This document shows positions 8,933 through 18,086 of a DNA stretch of 64,000 nucleotides, one piece after another (position 1 is the stretch's first letter; the number at the start of each line of letters is the position of its first letter). Source of the stretch: Gimesia aquarii (GTDB taxonomy: Bacteria; Planctomycetota; Planctomycetia; Planctomycetales; Planctomycetaceae); assembly GCF_007748195.1 (NCBI RefSeq), contig NZ_CP037920.1:2543501-2607500 (forward strand). Reading direction: 5' to 3'. The notes beneath the pieces were generated by a model. It worked only from the letters and a program-made list of their open reading frames with translations, was not told where the DNA came from and made no database searches. The translations under genes were made by a program, and so were the position numbers.

Positions 8933-11008
8933 ATGATGGGTTCTCCTGATATTCCTTCTGACAAAAGCTCAAAACCTGAGAATAACCCTGAACAGTCACT
9001 GCTTTGGTTGGAAGAAATCGAAGGTGAGCAGGCACTTTCGTGGGTCAGGCAGAAAAACGCCAGCACCTTGAACGCTCTGACCAGTGATCCCCGGTTTGAA
9101 CAGTATCAGCAAGAAGCCCTGAAAATTCTTACTGCTTCAGATCGAATTACCTATGGAACCTTACGGGGTGATTTCGTTTATAACTTTTGGAGAGATAAGG
9201 ATCATGTCCGCGGCATCTGGCGTCGCGCGACATTGCAGCACTTCAGAAAACATCAACCTGAGTGGGAAACACTGCTGGATGTAGACGAACTTGCAAAAAA
9301 GGAAGATGAAAACTGGATCTACAAAGGCGTCGATTGTCTGGGCCCCGACTATCAGCGTTGTATTGTCGAACTGGCACCGGGAGGTACTGATTCTGCTGTT
9401 TATCGCGAGTATGACATACAGTCCAAAGCATTTGTCAAAGATGGTTTTCAATTACCACTCGCCAAAACAAATCTTTGCTGGGAAAATCAAAATCAGTTGT
9501 TAATTGCAACGGATTGGGGCGAGGGCAGTCTGAATACTTCTGGATATGCTCGTATTCTGAAACGTTGGAAACGGGGGACACCACTCACGGCCGCAGAAAC
9601 GCTTTTAGAAACGGATGTGGAGGAGACCTTCATTTATCCCATCAATATTGAGCATGACAAAGGTCAAACCTGTTTTGTGTTACGAGGACATGACTTTTAT
9701 CATTTCAGCTTTTATCTTGTTCCAGAAACAGGCGACTTGAAACAAATCCCGTTGCCTCAGAAGTGCAGTTTGTCCGGTCTGTTTCAGGATCAATTGCTGG
9801 TCGAACTGAAACAGGACTGGCAGGGCTTCACGGCAGGATGTTTAATCAGTTTTTCATTGACTGATTTTCAACAAACCGGAAAACTCAAAAACATTCACCT
9901 GGTTTTTGATCCAGGGCAAACAGGTACGATCTCTCGGGTGCGACGTGCTAAAGATGCAATTTATATCACTGGGATCGAACATGTATCCAGTCAGATTCAC
10001 GAGTTGACATTTCAGGATCACAAGTGGAAGCAACGGCTCATTCCTTTTGGTAAAAATGATGTGATTTCAATCAGCTCTTCTGATAGTCACAAAAATCATC
10101 TGTTGATTTCCCGAGATGGATTCCTTCAACCAAGCAGTCTGTATTATGTGAATTTTCAAGCAGGAATTGAAGAACTCATTCAAGAGACTCCTGCGCGCTT
10201 TGATACAAGTGGTTTGAAAGTCGAGAAAAATTTTGCCATTAGTAAAGATGGTACTGATATTCCCTACTTCATTGTTTATCCAGAAGAGATCAAGCTCGAT
10301 CATTCTACGCCGGTCCTGCAATACGGTTATGGTGGATTTGAAATCTCGATTTTGCCTCATTATAGCGCTCTGATGGGCAAACTCTGGCTGGAAAAAGGAG
10401 GCGCATATGTGCTTGCCAATATTCGTGGTGGAGGTGAGTATGGGCCACGTTGGCATGATGCCGCCTTATTAGAAAATCGCCAGCGAGCTTATGACGATTT
10501 CTTTGCGGTTGCCGAAGCGGTTCAAAGTCGCGGTTTTAGTTCACCACAACATTATGGGGCTATGGGCCGCAGCAATGGTGGATTGCTAATGGGAGTGGCA
10601 TTCACACAACGCCCTGAGCTATTCAATGCCATTGTGTGTGGAGTTCCCTTACTCGATATGAAACGCTTCAATAAACTGCTTGCCGGAGCGAGTTGGATGG
10701 CAGAATACGGTAACCCCGATATCCCTGAGCAATGGGAGTATATTAAACAGTATTCTCCATTACAGAATTTGAAAAAAGAGCAAGTCTATCCCAAAGTCTA
10801 TTTCTTTACTTCGACTAAGGATGATCGCGTTCATCCGGGACACGCACGAAAGATGGCCGCCAGAATGGAACAAATGGGACATGATTTTTATTATTATGAA
10901 AACATTGAAGGCGGGCACAAGGGAATGGCCAACCAGAAGCAGGAAGCAATGCTGAGCGCACTGGAGTATTTGTATTTGATGCAGCAACTCTCAAAAAAAA
11001 TATCGTGA
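8933..11008 (+). CDS. Prolyl oligopeptidase family (S9) serine peptidase
   Basis: A 691-residue protein. The N-terminal about 420 residues match the S9A beta-propeller type (start EDIEGEQALSWVRQKN-like segment; YGTLRGDFVYNFW). The C-terminal alpha/beta-hydrolase part shows LQYGYGGFEIS, LANIRGGGEYGPRWHDAAL, the nucleophile in GRSNGG (Ser about 547), the acid in TKDDRVHPGHA (Asp about 630-631) and the base in EGGHKGM (His about 662), so the triad is intact. It hydrolyses short Pro-containing peptides. There is no signal peptide, so it is probably cytoplasmic. The GGAG at 8925 serves either ATG 8933 or the adjacent ATG 8936. A sulfatase follows 72 bp downstream on the same strand. Confidence 0.95.
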   Translation: MMGSPDIPSDKSSKPENNPEQSLLWLEEIEGEQALSWVRQKNASTLNALTSDPRFEQYQQEALKILTASDRITYGTLRGDFVYNFWRDKDHVRGIWRRATLQHFRKHQPEWETLLDVDELAKKEDENWIYKGVDCLGPDYQRCIVELAPGGTDSAVYREYDIQSKAFVKDGFQLPLAKTNLCWENQNQLLIATDWGEGSLNTSGYARILKRWKRGTPLTAAETLLETDVEETFIYPINIEHDKGQTCFVLRGHDFYHFSFYLVPETGDLKQIPLPQKCSLSGLFQDQLLVELKQDWQGFTAGCLISFSLTDFQQTGKLKNIHLVFDPGQTGTISRVRRAKDAIYITGIEHVSSQIHELTFQDHKWKQRLIPFGKNDVISISSSDSHKNHLLISRDGFLQPSSLYYVNFQAGIEELIQETPARFDTSGLKVEKNFAISKDGTDIPYFIVYPEEIKLDHSTPVLQYGYGGFEISILPHYSALMGKLWLEKGGAYVLANIRGGGEYGPRWHDAALLENRQRAYDDFFAVAEAVQSRGFSSPQHYGAMGRSNGGLLMGVAFTQRPELFNAIVCGVPLLDMKRFNKLLAGASWMAEYGNPDIPEQWEYIKQYSPLQNLKKEQVYPKVYFFTSTKDDRVHPGHARKMAARMEQMGHDFYYYENIEGGHKGMANQKQEAMLSALEYLYLMQQLSKKIS

Positions 11009-11080
11009 ATGGCATAGTTGCCCATACCATTGATCCCATTGAGTTTTTCTTCTTTATTAAAAACCTTGAGAGAATCTTCT

Positions 11081-12445
11081 ATGAATCATCGACCAGTTTT
11101 ATATTTCATTTTAGTATGTTTGCTTTGTGTTAGCTCCATCAGGCAGGCTTCAGCAATAGAAAAGCAAACGCGACAGCGTCCGAATATTTTGCTGATGACG
11201 GCAGACAATTTGGGTTACGGTGATCTGGGCTGCTATGGCAATCAAATTATGAAAACTCCTCAACTTGATCGACTAGCCCAACAGGGAGCTCGACTGACCG
11301 ATTTTTACACTGCGTCCCCGACCTGTACTGTTTCAAGAGCGACACTGTTAACAGGTCGCTATCCACAAAGGATCGGTTTGAATCATCAGTTAAGTAAGGA
11401 CGAAAATTACGGGGATGGATTACGAAAAAGTGAGTTACTGATTCCTCAGTATCTTAAACAACAGGGGTATCGCACTGCCTGTTTCGGAAAATGGAATGTG
11501 GGATTTTCACCTGGAAGCCGTCCGACAGAACGCGGCTTTGACGAGTTTTTCGGATTTGCAGCAGGAAACATTGACTATTATCATCATTTCTATGCAGGGA
11601 GGCATGACTTGTGGCGTGGATTGAAAGAGGTGTTTGTTGAAGGCTATTCCACAGACCTGTTTGCCGACGAAGCCTGCAAATTCATAGCTGAGAACAAGCA
11701 ACAACCGTTTTTTATCTATTTACCGTTCAATGCACCTCATTTTCCTGGAAAACGTAATAAACAACCGGGCCAACCTAATGAGTGGCAAGCTCCAGATCGC
11801 GCCTTTAAGGATTATGGCTATTCTCCTCAAACCAAAAATCCTCAAGAACGGTATCGCGCTGTTGTGACGGCGCTCGACACCGCCATTGGTCGTGTTTTGC
11901 AGCAATTGGAAGAGAGCGGACTCAGTGAGAATACAATTGTCATCTGGTATTCGGATAACGGTGCGTTCATGCTGAAGGAACGAGGATTGGAAGTGGCCAG
12001 CAACAAACCGTTGCGCGATGGTGGTGTTACATTATGGGAAGGGGGAATTCGAGTTCCGGCAATAGTACGATATCCCGGACACGTCAAAGCAGGAACAGTG
12101 AACTCGAGTCAAATCATCAGCCTTGATATTCTTCCAACATTAATTTCATTGACAGGAGGAAAAGTTCCAGCGGATCGGACACTGGATGGTGAGAACATTT
12201 TCCCAATTCTCGAATCACCGGAATCAGCAGAACCACGAAGGTTCTTTTTTGAATATCGGAACTTTAGCGCGGTCCGAGATGGTAAATACAAACTGTTACG
12301 TACTAAGCCTGGCCGGAATTTTATGTTGTTTGATCTGGAACGAGATCTGGGAGAAACAAAAGATTTGTCTGCGAAACATCCGGAGATTGCTGCGAAATTA
12401 AAGAGTGCTTACCAAACCTGGAAAAGTGATGTCACATCCAGATAA
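11081..12445 (+). CDS. Secreted sulfatase (type I family) with atypical active-site residues
   Basis: A 454-residue sulfatase starting at ATG 11081 (GAGAG upstream; signal peptide FILVCLLCVSSIRQASA). The frame extends to 11018, but that start would bury the signal peptide. Family features: MTADNLGYGDLGCYGN (metal site; D42-N43 instead of the common D-D), CTVSRATLLTGRYPQR (formylglycine Cys 82, in a C-x-V-S-R context rather than C-x-P/A-S-R), GKWNVG (N139 where GKWHLG has His) and WYSDNG. It would hydrolyse sulfate esters, probably of polysaccharides, in the periplasm or outside. The residue changes may alter activity. It follows the S9 peptidase and could be co-transcribed. Confidence 0.92.
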   Translation: MNHRPVLYFILVCLLCVSSIRQASAIEKQTRQRPNILLMTADNLGYGDLGCYGNQIMKTPQLDRLAQQGARLTDFYTASPTCTVSRATLLTGRYPQRIGLNHQLSKDENYGDGLRKSELLIPQYLKQQGYRTACFGKWNVGFSPGSRPTERGFDEFFGFAAGNIDYYHHFYAGRHDLWRGLKEVFVEGYSTDLFADEACKFIAENKQQPFFIYLPFNAPHFPGKRNKQPGQPNEWQAPDRAFKDYGYSPQTKNPQERYRAVVTALDTAIGRVLQQLEESGLSENTIVIWYSDNGAFMLKERGLEVASNKPLRDGGVTLWEGGIRVPAIVRYPGHVKAGTVNSSQIISLDILPTLISLTGGKVPADRTLDGENIFPILESPESAEPRRFFFEYRNFSAVRDGKYKLLRTKPGRNFMLFDLERDLGETKDLSAKHPEIAAKLKSAYQTWKSDVTSR

Positions 12446-12485
12446 GAAGAAACGGACTTCACATGATATGGAAATGAGCTAACGA

Positions 12486-12962
12486 TCAAACGATAGGATC
12501 ATCATCGTTCTCTTCGGAATCGCGTTTTAAAGATTCTTCAAACAGTAATTGCCGATCAGAAAATCCTTCGTCCAAATGATGCCAGTAGGCGATTTCTTCT
12601 TCACCATATTTCCAGCAGAGGCTGATTTCTTTACCTTCACGTAAAGCCGGAAAATTGACGACACCCATTCCAGGATCTTCTAACTCTACTCCCAAATCGA
12701 TGAGTTCGGAAACGTATCCTTTGAGTTGCTCCAAATCATTTTCGATGTCCAATTCAGCCTGGATCAGTTCCTCACTATAGGCTGATTCTTCATCGCGAGC
12801 GGAAGCACCCGGTAGCCGCTTGATTTCTGCGATTCGTTCTTGTCGATCATTCAGATTTTGAAAGAGCTCAACAATGTCTTTGACAATCGCTTGCACGAGT
12901 GGTAACCGAAGACTGGCCTCTTCTGGTGTGAAAATCAGCTTTCTTTGTGCTTCAGCATTCAT
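12486..12962 (-). CDS. DUF2203 family protein
   Basis: A 158-residue cytoplasmic protein resembling DUF2203: N-terminal FTPEEASLRLPLVQAIVKDI, helical middle, then LIDLGVELEDPGMGVVNFP, LCWKYGEEEIAYWHH and a Phe/Ser/Asp end. No enzymatic role is known to me. The ATG at 12962 follows AAAGG at 7-nt spacing and is preferred to the longer frame from 12992. It faces the sulfatase gene (40-bp gap, no clear terminator). Confidence 0.8.
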   Translation of the reverse strand: MNAEAQRKLIFTPEEASLRLPLVQAIVKDIVELFQNLNDRQERIAEIKRLPGASARDEESAYSEELIQAELDIENDLEQLKGYVSELIDLGVELEDPGMGVVNFPALREGKEISLCWKYGEEEIAYWHHLDEGFSDRQLLFEESLKRDSEENDDDPIV

Positions 12963-13140
12963 AACAAGACCTTTATTTCTTAAAGAAAGCAATCAACCCA
13001 AAAGTGTTGTTACTTGCTACTCATAATTACTCTTTGCTAATGATTCGAGCTTTGAAGAATTATAAGAGGATCACCAGATTCGGCAAGTCAACACGTTTGA
13101 AGACAGTCGCATTTTTTGTTTCTCTGTTACTTTTGACGTT

Positions 13141-14172
13141 TTAATCTCTATTAATATTACTGGTAAATTCGATGAGATGTTTGAGTTTTTTCAATACTTG
13201 TCCTTCATCGATCAGTCTTGAGACATTTTGAACAGCGTCATGCAGATTTGAGGTCTTTTCCGCTGCCATTAAGGCAGCTGAGGCATTTGCCACAACCATA
13301 TCTCGCGCTGGCCCCTGTTCACCATTAAAGATGTCAAGAATCACTTGCGCGCTTTGTTCTGAGGATTCGACAAGCAACTGACTTACGTCACATTCTGGTA
13401 GTCCAAAATCAGCTGCAGACCATTCATAGGATCGCAAGTCGGAACCAGTTACTTCATGAATCAACGTTTTTCCCCAGAGGCTAATCTCATCAAGTTCTCC
13501 ATTACCACAGACAACCAGTGCATGTTTTCGGCCTAATTTCAGTAATGCTTGAGCAATTTTTTCTGAGGCCTGTACAGAATTTGCCCCCAATAATTGGTAT
13601 TCTGCATTTGCCGGATTCGTTAAAGGCCCCAGGTAATTAAAGATCGTACGAAATCCCAGTTCACGCCGAACAGGGGCCACGTGTTTCATTGCAGAGTGCA
13701 AAAGTGGTGCAAAACAGAATCCAATCCCTGTCTCTTCCAGGCACATTCCAATTTCTGCAGGCGATAAGTCTAAGCGGACTCCTAACGTTTCAAGTACATC
13801 TGACGAACCGCTGGAACTGGAAACACTTCGATTTCCGTGTTTTGCAACAGGAATACCCGCAGCCGCAGCAACGAGTGCAACAGCCGTACTAATATTAAAC
13901 GTGTGAAGCTGATCTCCGCCAGTTCCACAGGTATCCAGGAGCCCTGAGCAATGTGTTGGTATCGCAAGTGCCCGTTCATGCATGGCTTGTGCTGCACCTA
14001 CTAATTCTTCCGAAACTTCACCTTTCATGCGGAGTGCAGTCAAAAAAGCGGCAATTTGTATTTCACTACATTCGCCGCGCATAATAGAGGAGACTGCTTC
14101 GTAAGCAGCAGTTTGTCCCAGGTTTTCTCCCTGAAGTAATTGATCGATCGTTTTTTTCAGAGCTGTCGACAT
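13141..14172 (-). CDS. trpD: Anthranilate phosphoribosyltransferase
   Basis: A 343-residue enzyme joining anthranilate and PRPP in tryptophan synthesis. Diagnostic motifs: DTCGTGGDQLHTFNIST (PRPP-binding glycine-rich loop), AKHGNRSVSSSSGSSDVLE, FCFAPLLHSAMKHVAPVRRE and FNYLGPLTNPA. Length and order match the family. No other trp gene lies nearby, so it is a dispersed trp gene here. The start at 14172 has only a weak ribosome binding site. Confidence 0.97.
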   Translation of the reverse strand: MSTALKKTIDQLLQGENLGQTAAYEAVSSIMRGECSEIQIAAFLTALRMKGEVSEELVGAAQAMHERALAIPTHCSGLLDTCGTGGDQLHTFNISTAVALVAAAAGIPVAKHGNRSVSSSSGSSDVLETLGVRLDLSPAEIGMCLEETGIGFCFAPLLHSAMKHVAPVRRELGFRTIFNYLGPLTNPANAEYQLLGANSVQASEKIAQALLKLGRKHALVVCGNGELDEISLWGKTLIHEVTGSDLRSYEWSAADFGLPECDVSQLLVESSEQSAQVILDIFNGEQGPARDMVVANASAALMAAEKTSNLHDAVQNVSRLIDEGQVLKKLKHLIEFTSNINRD

Positions 14173-14463
14173 ATGCTAAAATCCAAATGCCCGAAATAAA
14201 GCTATTCCTGTCCCGGTCCCAAATTGTATCAAGTTATCATGATAGAATCTGCCGATGATCGCGTGAATGGTGAATGTTAAATTTAATTAAACAAAGTCTC
14301 ATTCTCACCTTAGTGACTTGAATCAATTGAAACGAAACTGTCATACTTGTAGGTGTGGGAATCAAATTGGTACAATATCGTCCTAAACTCCTTCAATCAT
14401 TAAATGATCCCCAGATAATTGGTGGGTCAGTTTTATTACAGCGATCAATCTCAGGAGACTCCG

Positions 14464-15612
14464 ATGAAGCGAAGCAGTTTTTTATTCTGCCTCATGTTCC
14501 TTTTCAGTTCTCTGATGACAGTCTGGGGGGCTGATGACATTGAACAACAAATTACGCAAATCAAGCAGGTTCAAAAAGAAGGCCAGGGAAATTTAACTGC
14601 CTCACAAGCGGTTCAAAAGCTCTCAAAATCAAATGCATCGGCTCTGATACCTATTCTTTCTGGTTTTAAAGATGCAAATCCCATCGCAGTCAATTGGTTG
14701 CGTGGTGCCTTTGAGGCGATTGCTGCAAATGCCATCAAACAGAAAACGCTTCCCACACAAAAATTGGAAAAATTTATTCAGGATAAATCACAGAACCCTC
14801 GTGCCAGACGTTTGGCATACGAAACTCTCATCAAAGTCGATCCGCAGGCTGCAGACCGAATCATTCCTGGCATGTTAAATGATGCCAGTGTCACTCTCCG
14901 ACGCGATGCTGTGCAGCGCTTGATTGATGAAGCAAAGAGTCTGGAAAAGGCCGGAAAAAAAAATCAGGCAAAGAAAGTCTATCAACAGGCTCTCACCGGC
15001 GCTACCGATTCCGATCAGGTCAAAGCGATCGTCAAACCATTAAGGGCGTTGGGTGACAAGATTGATCTTCAAAAACATTTTGGATTTCTATCTGACTGGA
15101 TGATTGTTGGACCTTTTGATAATCGAGATAAAAAAGGTTATGACACAGTCTATTCTCCAGAAGATAAAATTGATTTCTCTTCAACTCTGGAAGGAAAAGA
15201 AGGAAAAGTAAAATGGAAATCGGTGAACACTGAAGATGATTATGGGATTTTTGATATCGCGAAGTCGATTTCTCCCTATAAAGGAGCCGTCATGTACTGT
15301 GTAGCTGACTTCTATAGCCCACAGGAACAATCTTTGGAAATTCGGTTGGGCACTCCCAATGCCTGGAAAATTTGGGTGAATGGAAAACTACTGTTTGCAC
15401 GGAATGAATATCATCGCGGGATGGTTGTGGACCAGTACAGTGTACCTGTGAAATTCAAACCTGGTAAAAATGTGATTTTGCTCAAACTCTGTCAGAACGA
15501 GCAAACTGATAGCTGGGCTCAACGTTATCAGTTTCAACTTCGCATCGCGCGTCCTTCTGGAATAGGGGTGCTTTCACAAAAAGCAGAAGCAACGACGCAA
15601 CTGAGCCCCTGA
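14464..15612 (+). CDS. Secreted HEAT-repeat-like protein of unknown function
   Basis: A 382-residue protein with a signal peptide (FCLMFLFSSLMTVWGA). The start ATG at 14464 follows AGGAG; the open frame reaches back to 14419. Residues about 30-190 are alpha-helical repeats resembling HEAT/TPR arrays (SNASALIPILSGF, PRARRLAYETLI, LRRDAVQRLIDEA). The C-terminal part contains WMIVGPFDN and WKIWVNGKLLF, a jelly-roll-like segment often seen in planctomycete secreted proteins. Probably periplasmic scaffold or binding protein. The PQQ-propeller gene starts 60 bp downstream and is likely in the same operon. Confidence 0.75.
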   Translation: MKRSSFLFCLMFLFSSLMTVWGADDIEQQITQIKQVQKEGQGNLTASQAVQKLSKSNASALIPILSGFKDANPIAVNWLRGAFEAIAANAIKQKTLPTQKLEKFIQDKSQNPRARRLAYETLIKVDPQAADRIIPGMLNDASVTLRRDAVQRLIDEAKSLEKAGKKNQAKKVYQQALTGATDSDQVKAIVKPLRALGDKIDLQKHFGFLSDWMIVGPFDNRDKKGYDTVYSPEDKIDFSSTLEGKEGKVKWKSVNTEDDYGIFDIAKSISPYKGAVMYCVADFYSPQEQSLEIRLGTPNAWKIWVNGKLLFARNEYHRGMVVDQYSVPVKFKPGKNVILLKLCQNEQTDSWAQRYQFQLRIARPSGIGVLSQKAEATTQLSP

Positions 15613-15671
15613 CTTTCGATATACCAATACGATTATGAATACTATGCTTCTTTCCTGTAGAGGATGAACTG

Positions 15672-16880
15672 ATGAAATACGAATCCATCAAATTTCTGAT
15701 ACCATTGATTGCAGTTTGTTTGAGTTGCGGGGCTGATTGGCCTCAGTTCCGGGGGCCTTTAACAAATAATGTCGCTATTTCAGAAACGCCTCCTGCTAAA
15801 GTAGATCAGGAAAACATTGCCTGGACTGCTGAACTGGAAGGGCGGGGGGCTTCTGGCCCCATCGTGGTTGGTGATAAAGTTTTTATTACCAGCACAACGG
15901 GTTTCAAACAGGATCAACTGCATGTTCTTTGTTTTGATGCCAATTCTGGAAAACGTCTTTGGGAACGACAGTTTTGGGCAACCGGTCGCACGCAGTGCCA
16001 TAAGAAAATGTCTGTTGCTACTCCCACTCCAGCCAGCGATGGAAAACGCGTCTTTGCTACTTTTTCCAGTAACGATGTGGTGTGTCTCGACCTGGATGGA
16101 AATTTACTTTGGATACGTGGGTTGTCACATGATTATCCCAATGCCAGTAATAGTCTTGGCATGGCTTCTTCTCCCATTGTTGTCGGCGAAACCTTAATTG
16201 TACCTGTTGAAAATGATGATGATTCATTTACCACTGGACTCGACGTGAAGACGGGAATTGCGCGTTGGAAAATCAATCGTCCGCGTGTTGCGAATTGGAC
16301 TTCACCGGCGATTTTGCAATCATCTCCAAATGCTGAGCCTGTTGTATTGCTCCAGTCAAGTGAGGGCGTCGATGGGATTTATCCTGAAACAGGCGAAACT
16401 GCCTGGCAGTATGAACAAGGCGCCGGTCGGATTCCTTCTACCACAGTAGGGGATAACATTCTGTATGTTCCCTCTAATGGTTTGACTGCATTAAGTCCCG
16501 GTTCTAGCAGTGATCCTCCTAAAGTGCTTTGGAAGGAACAAAAACTCTCTCCCGGTACTGCCAGCCCTCTTGTTTATCAAAATAATGTATTTACTGTGAA
16601 TCGGGCAGGTGTATTAAACTGTGCCAATCCACAAACAGGCGATTTGGTTTGGCGACTGCGCTTGAAAGGTCCCTTTAGTGCCACACCGATTGCCGCTGCA
16701 AACCATCTTTATCTGGTCAATGAGAAAGGGTTGTTGCAAGTGGTACAATTGGGCACAGACAAAGGAGAAGTCACGGGAGACATCGATTTGAAAGAAACGA
16801 TTCTGGCTACTCCAGCGATTGCCAATAACTCGCTATTTATCCGCAGTGATAAACACCTTTGGAAAATTTCTTCTAAATAA
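15672..16880 (+). CDS. Secreted PQQ-like beta-propeller (WD40-like) protein
   Basis: A 402-residue protein with an N-terminal signal peptide (FLIPLIAVCLSCGA; the Cys might support lipid modification, uncertain). WPQFRGP, frequent in planctomycete and verrucomicrobial outer-surface propellers, is followed by repeated W-D/G-type blades (e.g. GKRLWERQF, TGIARWKINRP, TGETAWQYEQG, TGDLVWRLRLKG). PQQ dehydrogenase activity cannot be inferred; the fold is used as a scaffold in this family. ATG 15672 follows GAGGATGAACTG. It follows the HEAT-like gene by 60 bp and precedes crcB by 46 bp. Confidence 0.85.
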   Translation: MKYESIKFLIPLIAVCLSCGADWPQFRGPLTNNVAISETPPAKVDQENIAWTAELEGRGASGPIVVGDKVFITSTTGFKQDQLHVLCFDANSGKRLWERQFWATGRTQCHKKMSVATPTPASDGKRVFATFSSNDVVCLDLDGNLLWIRGLSHDYPNASNSLGMASSPIVVGETLIVPVENDDDSFTTGLDVKTGIARWKINRPRVANWTSPAILQSSPNAEPVVLLQSSEGVDGIYPETGETAWQYEQGAGRIPSTTVGDNILYVPSNGLTALSPGSSSDPPKVLWKEQKLSPGTASPLVYQNNVFTVNRAGVLNCANPQTGDLVWRLRLKGPFSATPIAAANHLYLVNEKGLLQVVQLGTDKGEVTGDIDLKETILATPAIANNSLFIRSDKHLWKISSK

Positions 16881-16925
16881 CAAGTATCTTCTCTCCAGAG
16901 GGTCGACTGAGAAAAGGAACGATTT

Positions 16926-17327
16926 GTGTCACAATTGCTGGCTGTCGGATTAGGTGGATTCGTCGGAGCTGTTGCGCGATATAGCATTACGGAATTTTTA
17001 GCAAAGAAATTTCCGGGAAGCTTTCCTGTAGGAACCCTTGTTGTAAATGTAGCAGGTTGTCTTGTGATTGGCATTTTGATGGCCATCGTGACTCATAAAC
17101 AACAAGTTCATCCTTCGATTCGACTGCACGAACATGTCAGCCTATTTTTGATTTCGGGTTTCTTGGGCTCGTTAACTACTTTTTCGACTTTTGGATATCA
17201 CACAGTAAGTCTGTTAAGAAATTCCGAAGTGAATCATGCTTTTCTCAATATCACGGGAAATTTAATCGTCGGTCTCTTTGCGGTCTGGCTGGGTTGGTCT
17301 TCGGTCGTCTTCTGGTTGGAAAAGTAG
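16926..17327 (+). CDS. crcB: Fluoride ion transporter CrcB (Fluc)
   Basis: A 133-residue, four-helix membrane protein. GGFVGAVARYSI, GTLVVNVAGC and GFLGSLTTFSTFGYH are the CrcB/Fluc signature; the TTFSTF motif lines the F- pathway. It exports fluoride as a dual-topology dimer. Start GTG at 16926 follows AAGGAAC. No fluoride riboswitch was recognised upstream. A strong terminator follows at 17494-17532. Confidence 0.95.
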   Translation: MSQLLAVGLGGFVGAVARYSITEFLAKKFPGSFPVGTLVVNVAGCLVIGILMAIVTHKQQVHPSIRLHEHVSLFLISGFLGSLTTFSTFGYHTVSLLRNSEVNHAFLNITGNLIVGLFAVWLGWSSVVFWLEK

Positions 17328-17493
17328 TCTACACTTAGCTTAATTGCGTCTCTTGCTACTCTGAGTTCTTGGATTTGTCTGAGTTGACTGTGTTTCCTAA
17401 TCTCTCAGTGGCTCTTTATAATTGTTAAGATTTTCTGATTATAACAATTAAGATGCAGGAGAATTCTGACCGATAACAAAACCATACGGGGGG

Positions 17494-17532
17494 AATTCTG
17501 CCTGACCTTCTCGTCAGGCGGAATTATTTTTT
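17494..17532 (+). terminator. Rho-independent terminator after crcB
   Basis: Stem AATTCTGCCTGAC / GTCAGGCGGAATT (13 bp, one G-T pair, 6-nt loop CTTCTC) followed by A and a T-run. It closes the HEAT-PQQ-crcB group and precedes the next gene. Confidence 0.8.
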
Positions 17533-17573
17533 AGATTCCCTAACTCCATAAATAGCAGGGAGTATCCCCCGAA

Positions 17574-18086
17574 ATGTCCTATTGGCTTCGACCTCTGCGT
17601 TTTCTCGCTAGTGCTCTCAGTGGTGCATGTTCTACCCATCAATTAGCACTCGGGTTCAGTATGGGAATGGTAATTGGCCTCGTCCCCAAAGAGAATTTGA
17701 CAGCAGTCATTTTGCTCTTCATCCTGGCTGGATCAAAAGTCAATCTCTGCTCTGCATCATTATCAACAGTTCTTTTTTCCTGGCTGGCTTTAGTACTCGA
17801 CCCACTGAGTCATCTGATTGGACGCAGCGTTCTTCTGGCTGAACCATTACAGGATTTTTGGCACTCATTTTATGAAGTACCTCTGATGCCTTGGACAGAC
17901 TTCAATAATACCATTGTGATGGGCAGTCTGATTCTGGGACTTTTCTTATTCTATCCCACTTATCGCATTTCGAAGCCTCAGTTTGAAAAATATACTCCGT
18001 TGGTTTCTCAGAAATTAAAGAAATATCGAATCGTTCAAATTCTCTGGGGCACTGAAATCAGTGCGATTACGGGGGAAGTCGCATGA
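17574..18086 (+). CDS. TIGR03546-type membrane protein
   Basis: A 170-residue membrane protein with helices around MGMVIGLVPKENLTAVILLFILAG and SLILGLFLFYP and the GLVPKENL segment characteristic of the TIGR03546/DUF2062-like family. Function is unknown. It overlaps the next gene by four bases (ATGA at 18083), so the two are translationally coupled. Families TIGR03545 and TIGR03546 are known to be neighbours in other bacteria. Confidence 0.85.
   Translation: MSYWLRPLRFLASALSGACSTHQLALGFSMGMVIGLVPKENLTAVILLFILAGSKVNLCSASLSTVLFSWLALVLDPLSHLIGRSVLLAEPLQDFWHSFYEVPLMPWTDFNNTIVMGSLILGLFLFYPTYRISKPQFEKYTPLVSQKLKKYRIVQILWGTEISAITGEVA

Noticed and set aside
16926-16960. Possible fluoride riboswitch before crcB
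   Set aside because: The gap to the preceding gene is only 46 bp and no riboswitch-like fold was recognised.
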